Source: Bacillota bacterium (GTDB taxonomy: Bacteria > Bacillota > Clostridia > Acetivibrionales > DTU013). From it: a DNA stretch of 14,935 nt. Below the pieces are notes generated by a model, which saw only the letters and a list, made by a program, of their open reading frames with translations, had not been told where the DNA came from and searched no databases. The translations under genes were made by a program, and so were the position numbers. The stretch is taken from positions 1 through 14,935 of the forward strand of contig JAEYON010000176.1 of the NCBI GenBank assembly GCA_023411645.1, read 5' to 3'. Positions 1 to 5,956 of the stretch are shown piece after piece (positions within the stretch are counted from its first letter, which is position 1; each line of letters begins with the position of its first letter).

Positions 1-887
1 CTGCTATTGGTATCGCCAATGTTGATGCACACGTTGCAGTACCGTCACTGGGGATCACACAGCCGGGCAAGATGCTGATGATTATGGGCACCTCCACCTG
101 CCATATGGTTTTGGGTAATGAGGAAAAAATTGTGCCCGGAATCTGTGGCGTTGTGGAAGACGGTATATTGCCAGGATTTTTTGGATATGAGGCTGGCCAA
201 TCCTGCGTGGGCGACCACTTCCAGTGGTTCGTTGAGAATTGTGTTCCTGCGGATTATGCGGATGAAGCTAAGAGTAGAGACATTTCCATACATAAGCTTT
301 TGCGTGAAAAGGCGACTCAACTGAAGGTGGGGGAGAGCGGCTTGATTGTGCTGGATTGGTGGAACGGTAACCGCTCGGTGCTGGTGGATTTTGATCTGAC
401 AGGTCTCATTATAGGATGTACGCTTCAGACAAAGCCGGAAGAGATTTACCGTGCTTTGATTGAAGCTACTGCATATGGAACAAACATGATCATTGAAACC
501 TTTGAAAAAAGCGGCGTCGGGATTGATGAATTGTACGCATGCGGCGGTATTGCCGAAAAGGATGAAATGATGATGCAAATTTATGCGGATGTGACAAACA
601 GGGAGATCAGAATCTCAGATTCACCGCAAGCCGTGGCTCTTGGGTCGGCTATGTTCGGCGCGTTTGCGGCGGGTAAAGCATTGGGTGGCTATGACAGCAT
701 TTTTGAAGCGGCGAAAAATATGTCCAAGGTCAAAGAAGCTTATTACAAACCGAATGCTGCCAATGCGGAAGCTTACAAGAAGCTCTATGCCGAATACAAG
801 CTGCTGCACGAATATTTTGGCAGAGGGGAAAATGATATCATGAAAAGACTTAAAAAGATTAAAGCCGAGGCCAGAGGCGAAGTATGA
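1..887 (+). CDS. araB: Ribulokinase, C-terminal part (5' end outside window)
   Basis: The reading frame is open from the first bases of the window (codons in phase from position 3) to a TGA at 885-887, so only about 295 C-terminal residues are present. Ribulokinase phosphorylates L-ribulose to L-ribulose 5-phosphate in the cytoplasm, the second step of bacterial L-arabinose breakdown. The fragment begins with a GxANVDAHV segment followed by the GTSTCHM loop, both typical of AraB within the FGGY sugar kinases. Further on are the GYEAGQSCVGD segment and the ACGGIAEKD / QAVALGSAMFGA segments, which are the ATP-binding parts of the C-terminal FGGY domain. The nearby AraR regulator supports the arabinose role. 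No intrinsic terminator follows, so transcription may run on into the MFS gene. The family and the AraB call are firm. Only the missing N-terminal half is unknown. Confidence 0.93.
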   Translation, partial: AIGIANVDAHVAVPSLGITQPGKMLMIMGTSTCHMVLGNEEKIVPGICGVVEDGILPGFFGYEAGQSCVGDHFQWFVENCVPADYADEAKSRDISIHKLLREKATQLKVGESGLIVLDWWNGNRSVLVDFDLTGLIIGCTLQTKPEEIYRALIEATAYGTNMIIETFEKSGVGIDELYACGGIAEKDEMMMQIYADVTNREIRISDSPQAVALGSAMFGAFAAGKALGGYDSIFEAAKNMSKVKEAYYKPNAANAEAYKKLYAEYKLLHEYFGRGENDIMKRLKKIKAEARGEV

Positions 888-899
888 TTTCAGTTAAAG

Positions 900-923
900 T
901 GCCCATTTACATAAGGATGGGCA
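900..923 (+). repeat. Perfect 7-bp inverted repeat between araB and the MFS gene
   Basis: TGCCCAT at 900-906 pairs perfectly with ATGGGCA at 917-923 around a 10-base loop. No T-run follows, so it is not a standard intrinsic terminator. It overlaps the -35 box of a candidate promoter for the MFS gene, so it could be a protein-binding dyad or an RNA hairpin stabilising the araB 3' end. It does not resemble the known AraR operator. Confidence 0.4.
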
Positions 924-935
924 GTAGTGTATATT
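906..935 (+). promoter_or_regulatory. Candidate promoter for the MFS transporter gene
   Basis: TTTACA at 906-911 and TATATT at 930-935 are separated by 18 bases, a reasonable sigma-A-type match. It would give the MFS gene its own transcript with a leader of about 60 bases. A second small hairpin, GGTGC 970-974 with GCACC 981-985, lies just before the start codon. The call rests on sequence alone; read-through from araB is equally possible. Confidence 0.35.
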
Positions 936-1005
936 GGTAGTGTGAGAGTATATTACAATGTGACATTATGGTGCTGGTAGGCACCTGATGTGAAACGGGT
1001 CAAAT

Positions 1006-2325
1006 ATGAATATTCGTACAACGCTGCAGAATACTTTTTACAATACAGAACCATTAACCGGGAAAGATTACGAATATAGCCGAAAAATGTCCATATTTGA
1101 AGGCTGCACTGCGAGGACTGTTTTCAACCTGACCAGTGGAGCCTTTCTTGCTGGATATGCAAGCTTTTTGGGTGCGGATGATGCATTCAACGGGATTATT
1201 GGAGCTATGCCTGTACTTGCGGGTGTGATGTCGCTCTTCTCGCCGATTTATTTTGAGAAAAGAGATAAAAGGAAGCTGCAAGTTCTTCTTCTGAATTTTC
1301 TGCATAGATTTATTCTGGGACTGATGGTGATTATTCCGCTGATTTCAGCGAACGCCGCACCAAGACTGTTCCTACTGGGAAGTTTTTACCTGCTGGCATA
1401 TATGTCGATTGCCTTTGGTAATCCGGCAAGCAGTGCTATCCTGATCGACCTTACCCCGACGAACATACGGGGAAGGTATTTTAGTAAAAGAGAATCTTTC
1501 CTGCTTGCTGTAGGTATAATTGTTTCACTAATTCTTGGCAGAGTTCTGGATGGATTCAGGGATGCAGGCAATGAATACGGCGGTTTCGTGGTGGTATTTT
1601 CGGTAATATTGCTTTTTTCCTTTGGCAATGCGGCTTTTTGGTCTCAAATAAAAGAGCCTATTGTGAAAAGAAACAGGAAAACGTATTCGCTCAAGCAGAT
1701 CATTTCTATACCTGTAAAAAATTCAGGGTTCAGAAAGATTATCATATTTTTTGTCCTTTACAATATTGGTATTCAGGTCGGCGGACCGTTTTTTTCCGTC
1801 TATATGGTCACGGGACTGAGGCTGGAGTATACCTATATCATGTTCATGGGTATGTTATCAACGTTTGTAAATGTAATTCTTGTACGTGTTTGGGGAAGGA
1901 TCGCCGATAAAAAATCATGGAACTTTGTGTTGGAATATTCCATTATGCTTCTGGGGATTGTCCATTTTTCCTGGGTTTTTGTGAGCCATTCAACAGCCCT
2001 TATTTTGGTACCGCTTCTGCATATTGTCAGTGGAGCTGCTTGGGCCGGCATTGGTATATCGACCTTCAACATTCAATATATCTACTCGCCTGAGGAGGGA
2101 AGAACTGTTTACACGGGCTTTAACGCAGCCTTGGGCGGCCTGATGGGTTTCTTTGGCACTCTGGCAGGTTCGCTGCTGCTTGGCATTTTTGATAGTCTTG
2201 GATTGCAGCTTGCCACTCTAACTATTGGAGGAATGCAGATGTTGTTTCTGATATCAGGAGTAATGTTGATGATTTGTGCGGGCTATTCCCATTTCTTCAT
2301 CAAACAGCCCGATACGGAGGGATAA
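1006..2325 (+). CDS. Major facilitator superfamily transporter (probable sugar-related permease)
   Basis: A 439-residue protein made mostly of hydrophobic segments, about the usual length for a 12-helix MFS permease. An N-terminal soluble stretch of about 35 residues precedes the first membrane segment. Between helices 2 and 3 is a basic loop (FEKRDKRK), as expected for the MFS cytoplasmic loop. A similar loop (GRIADKKSW) lies between helices 8 and 9, and a hydrophilic central loop near residues 215-235 separates the two halves. The ATG is the first possible start, because an in-frame stop lies at 991-993; the ribosome site is weak (GAAACGGG). It sits between araB and the convergent araR, so transport of arabinose, an arabinoside or a product is a fair guess from context. 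I do not see the sugar-porter signatures of AraE/XylE, so the substrate is not set by sequence. Only 30 bases separate its stop from that of araR, with no clear terminator. Confidence 0.85.
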   Translation: MNIRTTLQNTFYNTEPLTGKDYEYSRKMSIFEGCTARTVFNLTSGAFLAGYASFLGADDAFNGIIGAMPVLAGVMSLFSPIYFEKRDKRKLQVLLLNFLHRFILGLMVIIPLISANAAPRLFLLGSFYLLAYMSIAFGNPASSAILIDLTPTNIRGRYFSKRESFLLAVGIIVSLILGRVLDGFRDAGNEYGGFVVVFSVILLFSFGNAAFWSQIKEPIVKRNRKTYSLKQIISIPVKNSGFRKIIIFFVLYNIGIQVGGPFFSVYMVTGLRLEYTYIMFMGMLSTFVNVILVRVWGRIADKKSWNFVLEYSIMLLGIVHFSWVFVSHSTALILVPLLHIVSGAAWAGIGISTFNIQYIYSPEEGRTVYTGFNAALGGLMGFFGTLAGSLLLGIFDSLGLQLATLTIGGMQMLFLISGVMLMICAGYSHFFIKQPDTEG

Positions 2326-2355
2326 ATCTGTGACTGAATCTTTTGCTGCCGGGAC

Positions 2356-3486
2356 CTACCTTTTTTCTGATGTGGAATCACGCAGCACCAATTCAGGTTT
2401 AAACACCCGGACCGTCGGTTCTTCCGGATAATTGGGAGAAACGTCCCCGCTTGCGATTGTGCCGGCTTTGCCTGCGGAGATGAGCTGCAGTACCATTGAC
2501 GCCGCTTCACGGCCGAGATCCTTTTTTGGATGCCGGACAGTAGTGAGCTTCACAGGTCCGGACTCTGCAAGATAGGAATCATCAAAGCCTGTGACTGAGA
2601 TTTCCTGAGGCACCTTCCGAGCCATTCCTGTCAGCAGCCTGACTGTTTCGCAGGCAATTTCATCATTATAACAGGTGACAGCATCAATTTCCGATCCTCC
2701 GGATATGATTGTCTGCAATGCAGCAAACGGCTTTGTGGCACGGTCTTCGGTATGAAACCAGATCACCTTTTCCGGATCATAGACAAGACCACTTTCTGAT
2801 AATGCTTTCACATATCCTTTATGCCTGTTCAGACCCTGTACATCATCAGCCTTAAAAATACCGCAGATATTGCGATGTCCGGTTTTTACAAGATACATAA
2901 CAAGGTCGTACATCCCGCCTGTATCATCCAACAGGACGCATGGCTTCCGGCCAAGCTGTTCATAGCAGCCATGTATGAATACGTAAGGAATATTATAGCT
3001 GTCAAGGGTTTCGTAGTATTTGATGTTCTGGGTATACAATGCACTTCGGGTCGGCTCCACGATCAGACCGGCGATATCTTTGCCAAGAATGTCCTTCAGA
3101 CAGGCAACTTCCTTAAAGAAGTCGTTTCCCGTATTTTTAAGAATAATGCTGTAACCGTAATGGGATAACACCTCATCAATCCCATCGATAACCTGAGGGA
3201 AAATGTACTCTGAGATGTAAGTGGTTATGACACCGATGTTTCTGGAGTCTTTGCTTTTTCGAAGTATACCCGAGCTGAATGTGCCTCGTCCGTGCTCAGT
3301 GTATAGCAAGCCTTCATTGGCAAGCAGTGCAATTGATTTTCTGACGGTATGCCGGCTCAATGAGAATTTATTTGCCAACTCATTTTCTGAGGGAATCTTT
3401 TCGCCCGGCATGATGTGACCTGTAAGCATCTCATCACGCAGGTATTCCATAAGCTTGTAATATTTTGAGGTATTACTTTTTTTCAA
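2356..3486 (-). CDS. araR: Arabinose operon repressor, GntR-type DNA-binding domain with LacI-type effector domain
   Basis: A 376-residue regulator that binds operators of arabinose genes and is released by L-arabinose in Bacillus-type systems. Residues 1 to about 72 form a GntR winged helix-turn-helix (IPSENELANKF, SRHTVRKSIALL, GLLYTEHGRGTF). Residues about 82-365 form a periplasmic-binding-like sensor domain of the LacI/GalR kind. Several stretches match what I recall of B. subtilis AraR closely, including IGV-TTYIS-YIFP, GLIVEPT-SAL, GIFKADD-QG, CYNDEIA and KLT-V-HPK. The start is TTG at 3484-3486, supported by GGAGG four bases upstream; it gives the complete winged helix, whereas the next ATG would begin inside it. 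The TTG overlaps the stop of the upstream TPR gene (TTGA), so the two genes are probably translationally coupled. The gene converges with the MFS gene. Family and role are secure. The operators could not be located. Confidence 0.93.
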   Translation of the reverse strand: MKKSNTSKYYKLMEYLRDEMLTGHIMPGEKIPSENELANKFSLSRHTVRKSIALLANEGLLYTEHGRGTFSSGILRKSKDSRNIGVITTYISEYIFPQVIDGIDEVLSHYGYSIILKNTGNDFFKEVACLKDILGKDIAGLIVEPTRSALYTQNIKYYETLDSYNIPYVFIHGCYEQLGRKPCVLLDDTGGMYDLVMYLVKTGHRNICGIFKADDVQGLNRHKGYVKALSESGLVYDPEKVIWFHTEDRATKPFAALQTIISGGSEIDAVTCYNDEIACETVRLLTGMARKVPQEISVTGFDDSYLAESGPVKLTTVRHPKKDLGREAASMVLQLISAGKAGTIASGDVSPNYPEEPTVRVFKPELVLRDSTSEKR

Positions 3487-4289
3487 GTGGCCTCCCGAAT
3501 TTTCGCCTCCACGTCTTCTTTGCGAATGGTGCTCAAATATGAAAACTTATACTCAAGTGCTTTCTTCATACTTTCCAGAGCCTTTTCCGGTTCCCCGAGC
3601 TTCTCAAGCAAAAGCCCATAGTTGTAATACGGTTCGGGGAAGGCCGGTTCTTTGTCCATCAGCGCTTCATAGATTTCTCTGGACTTATCATACATATCAA
3701 GTAAGTAATAATTCTGACCCAGATTGTCCTGTATGACTTTATCTGATGAATTATAATCGTATGCTTCCAAATTAAACTCCAGAGCCTTTTCAAGATCCCC
3801 CTTCAGTATAAGAAGGTAACCGAGGCTTCCATAGACGGAGGTGGTCTTGTATGTCTGAATGACCTCCAGCAGCATGTCGGTCGCTGCGTCAAGTTCTCCC
3901 TTTTTCCACAGGACGAGAGCAAATATGGACTTGGTATAAGTAATGTCCCCGGGCGCTGCACTGCTCTTTAATACCTGCTGCAGAACCTCTTCGGCCTTAT
4001 CAAGCTGTCCGCTCTTCAGTAAAAGGTAGCCATATGATACTATAATCCTTGGGCTTGCCTTTTTTGTTTTATATGCTCTTTGAAACCAGTCCAATGCTTC
4101 CTCCGTTAGTCCGAGGGAGTATTTTCGGCCGCCGATCATGTTAAATAGCATCGGTCTGAAAAGATAAAGCTGTAAGGCAAGATAAAGCAATATTGCTACT
4201 ATCCCAAGCCAGATATTGCTCCAGGCAATCACAATCACAACGAGTGGAAGTACGAAATTTATTAGAGCTTTTTTTAGCATGCTATTCAT
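3483..4289 (-). CDS. Membrane-anchored TPR-repeat protein, upstream partner of araR
   Basis: A 268-residue protein with two closely spaced hydrophobic segments at the N-terminus (about residues 7-45), followed by a soluble region of roughly five or six tetratricopeptide repeats (about residues 56-262). The repeats show the usual alternation of small and large residues, for example LGLTEEALDWFQRAY, SGQLDKAEEVLQQVL, KGDLEKALEFNLEAY and LGEPEKALESMKKAL. TPR domains hold protein partners; no catalytic motif is visible. The start ATG has a good ribosome site (GGAGG, six bases upstream). It is the first gene of a two-gene operon with araR, sharing the four-base overlap TTGA, and has a candidate promoter at 4366-4395. 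The operon could mean a role in sugar sensing or simply a shared transcript. I do not recognise a named family, and the function is unknown. Confidence 0.85.
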   Translation of the reverse strand: MNSMLKKALINFVLPLVVIVIAWSNIWLGIVAILLYLALQLYLFRPMLFNMIGGRKYSLGLTEEALDWFQRAYKTKKASPRIIVSYGYLLLKSGQLDKAEEVLQQVLKSSAAPGDITYTKSIFALVLWKKGELDAATDMLLEVIQTYKTTSVYGSLGYLLILKGDLEKALEFNLEAYDYNSSDKVIQDNLGQNYYLLDMYDKSREIYEALMDKEPAFPEPYYNYGLLLEKLGEPEKALESMKKALEYKFSYLSTIRKEDVEAKIREAT

Positions 4290-4365
4290 GGCAAACCTCC
4301 AATTTGTTCTTTAACACCTTGATAAAACAAAGATAATTGTGTAGTTTTCGTTGCAGTACCAAATA

Positions 4366-4395
4366 ATTATAAACCAAAGCACAGCGAAATTGCAA
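4366..4395 (-). promoter_or_regulatory. Candidate promoter for the TPR-araR operon
   Basis: Read on the minus strand, TTGCAA (4395-4390) and TATAAT (4371-4366) are 18 bases apart. The start codon lies about 75 bases downstream. A perfect 10-bp palindrome, CAAATATTTG at 4393-4402, touches the -35 box and could bind a regulator, possibly AraR itself, but it is not a clear AraR operator. The region is divergent to the pheST promoter about 50 bases away. Confidence 0.55.
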
Positions 4396-4416
4396 ATATT
4401 TGAAACAGTTCACATA

Positions 4417-4446
4417 TTGTATTTTTGTAAGATATTGTGGTATAAT
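4417..4446 (+). promoter_or_regulatory. Promoter of the T-box-pheST transcript
   Basis: TTGTAT at 4417-4422 and a perfect TATAAT at 4441-4446 are separated by 18 bases, and the -10 box is extended (TGGTATAAT). Transcription should begin near 4453, which gives a leader of about 440 bases before the pheS start codon. Confidence 0.75.
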
Positions 4447-4510
4447 ACTATGAAATAATGATTGCACCACAGCTTAACCAGCTTGTTGCGGTAGAAACAA
4501 TATAAATAAA

Positions 4511-4863
4511 GCAAAGCGATGAATGAGGAAAGTAACCGATAGAGCATTTCAAGAGAGGGGTTGCCTTAGGCTGGAAGCGACTCTACTGCAAAAACCGGCG
4601 AAGTTCCCTCAGAAGCTGCATCCTGAAATTGTTATGGATCATCATCTATTATGGTTTTATAACAACAGTAGGAGATGCCGGTGCCTGACCGTTACTGTAC
4701 AGGATGCAATAGACCGTATCTGAGCTTTGGATCAAGACACAATAATTGCTCCAGGCAGGATAAGCAAGTTGCATACAAGAGCCCGCCTAAACGCGGGAAT
4801 TCGGGTGGTACCGCGGAGTTCAGCCTTCGTCCCTTTCTGGGGATGGAGGCTTTCATATTTTTT
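4511..4863 (+). ncRNA. T-box riboswitch, phenylalanine-specific (UUC specifier)
   Basis: This leader lets uncharged tRNA-Phe switch on pheST by preventing termination. The conserved T-box GGGTGGTACCGCGG lies at 4803-4816. Stem I closes through TGAGG 4524-4528 with CCTCA 4607-4611, with an outer pairing near 4511-4517 and 4615-4619. The AGTA on its 5' side (4531-4534) and GAA at 4600-4602 form the usual specifier-loop frame. The codon-like specifier is TTC at 4604-4606, a phenylalanine codon matching the genes downstream. The conserved AGAGAGG segment of stem I is at 4552-4558. Further hairpins fill the linker: 4629-4635 with 4659-4665, 4665-4670 with 4693-4698, 4704-4709 with 4769-4774, and 4782-4786 with 4793-4797. 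The linker between stem I and the T-box is long, about 180 bases. The family call is firm; the detailed folding is by eye. Confidence 0.93.
4823..4863 (+). terminator. Regulated T-box terminator before pheS
   Basis: An 11-bp stem (4823-4833 with 4840-4850, two G-U pairs, six-base loop) is followed by a T-rich run at 4851-4863. The CGTCCC on its left arm would alternatively pair with the CGGG region at the start of the T-box motif to make the antiterminator, as is standard for this riboswitch class. Confidence 0.85.
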
Positions 4864-4893
4864 ATAGCCTTAATATATAAAGGAGGAGCGTTT

Positions 4894-5913
4894 ATGAAAG
4901 AACAGTTGAACAACATAAAGCTGGAAGCGGACAAAAAGCTAAATGAAGTAAAATCTTTAGCAGATCTTGAAAACCTGCGACTTCAGTTTTTGGGCAAGAA
5001 AGGTGAACTGACAGCGGTTCTGAGAGGTATGGGCGCACTGTCTGCGCAGGAGAGACCAATTATTGGTCAGCTGGCCAACGATGTCAGAAATTATGTGGAA
5101 GGCAAGCTGGAGGAGGCTGTGAAAAGCCTGCAGAATAAAGAACGGGAGCAGAAGCTGCAATCAGAAGCAATTGATGTGACAATCCCGGGAAAGAGACGTT
5201 TTATCGGGAAGAAACACCCGCTGAGCATCGTACTCGATGAAATAAAGGATGTGTTTATTTCTTTGGGCTATGAGATCGCAGAGGGGCCTGAAGTCGAGCT
5301 GGACTACTACAACTTCGAGGCATTGAATATTCCTGACGGGCATCCTGCCAGGGACGAGCAGGATACATTTTATATCAATGAAAAGATGCTGCTGCGCAGC
5401 CAAACCTCGCCTGTACAGATTAGAGTCATGGAACAGATGAAACCTCCGATTAAGATCATCTGCCCAGGCAGGGTCTATCGTTCTGATGCTGTAGATGCCA
5501 CCCATTCACCTATTTTCAATCAGGTAGAGGGTCTGGTGGTAGACCGGGGCGTCACAATGGGAGATTTGATAGGAACGCTTCAATTATTTGCACGCAGACT
5601 CTTCGGAGAAGAAACGAAAATAAGGCTGAGACCGCATCATTTCCAGTTTACGGAACCAAGCGCGGAAGTGGATGTAAGCTGCTGGGCTTGCGGCGGAAAA
5701 GGCTGCAGGATATGCAAGAATGAAGGCTGGATTGAGATTCTCGGCGCAGGAATGGTACACCCGAAGGTCCTTCAGAACTGCGGGATCGATCCAAATGAGT
5801 TCAGCGGCTTTGCATTTGGTCTCGGTGTAGAAAGAACCACCATGGGACGGTTTAATATTGATGATCTCAGGCATTTGTATGAAAATGACATGAGATTCCT
5901 GAAACAGTTTTAA
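4894..5913 (+). CDS. pheS: Phenylalanyl-tRNA synthetase alpha subunit
   Basis: A 339-residue class II aminoacyl-tRNA synthetase alpha subunit. With PheT it forms the cytoplasmic alpha2-beta2 enzyme that charges tRNA-Phe. The N-terminal third (to about residue 85) is the coiled-coil arm that contacts tRNA. The catalytic core follows, with the motif 2 region (CPGRVYRSDAVDATHSPIFNQ) and the motif 3 region (GFAFGLGVERTTM) that carries the class II arginine. A Cys-x2-Cys-x4-Cys-x2-Cys insert (CWACGGKGCRIC), common in Gram-positive PheS, precedes WIEILGAGMVHP. The ATG at 4894 is chosen because a perfect AGGAGG lies at 4881-4886. The frame stays open upstream to 4675, but that stretch is T-box RNA. 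The T-box controls the gene, and pheT follows after 43 bases with no terminator. Confidence 0.97.
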   Translation: MKEQLNNIKLEADKKLNEVKSLADLENLRLQFLGKKGELTAVLRGMGALSAQERPIIGQLANDVRNYVEGKLEEAVKSLQNKEREQKLQSEAIDVTIPGKRRFIGKKHPLSIVLDEIKDVFISLGYEIAEGPEVELDYYNFEALNIPDGHPARDEQDTFYINEKMLLRSQTSPVQIRVMEQMKPPIKIICPGRVYRSDAVDATHSPIFNQVEGLVVDRGVTMGDLIGTLQLFARRLFGEETKIRLRPHHFQFTEPSAEVDVSCWACGGKGCRICKNEGWIEILGAGMVHPKVLQNCGIDPNEFSGFAFGLGVERTTMGRFNIDDLRHLYENDMRFLKQF

Positions 5914-5956
5914 TTAGGACAGATGTGACAATGAATTAATGAAGGGAGATACTAAT

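Noticed and set aside
531..537. TTGTACG core like an AraR operator half-site in araB (also 1880-1887 in the MFS gene, and a TTGTACAA palindrome at 10292-10299)
   Set aside because: They lie within coding DNA, match only half of the known operator pattern, and short cores like this arise by chance.
45..578. 177-residue open frame antisense to araB
   Set aside because: It lies wholly opposite a well-identified gene, with no family resemblance; it is a coding shadow.
900..923. Hairpin after araB as an intrinsic terminator
   Set aside because: The stem is good but no T-run follows it.
990..1005. Catabolite-responsive element near the MFS start
   Set aside because: The sequence around TGTGAAACGGGTCA does not align with the conserved CG and flanking bases of the cre consensus.
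2326..2355. Possible terminator between the convergent MFS and araR genes
   Set aside because: No hairpin with a T-run could be found in or next to this 30-base gap.
4282..4470. 62-residue minus-strand frame upstream of the TPR gene
   Set aside because: It overlaps the divergent promoter region and the TPR start, resembles nothing, and the TPR gene has its own good start.
4675..4893. In-frame upstream extension of pheS by 73 residues
   Set aside because: It runs through the T-box antiterminator and terminator, and a perfect ribosome site marks the ATG at 4894.
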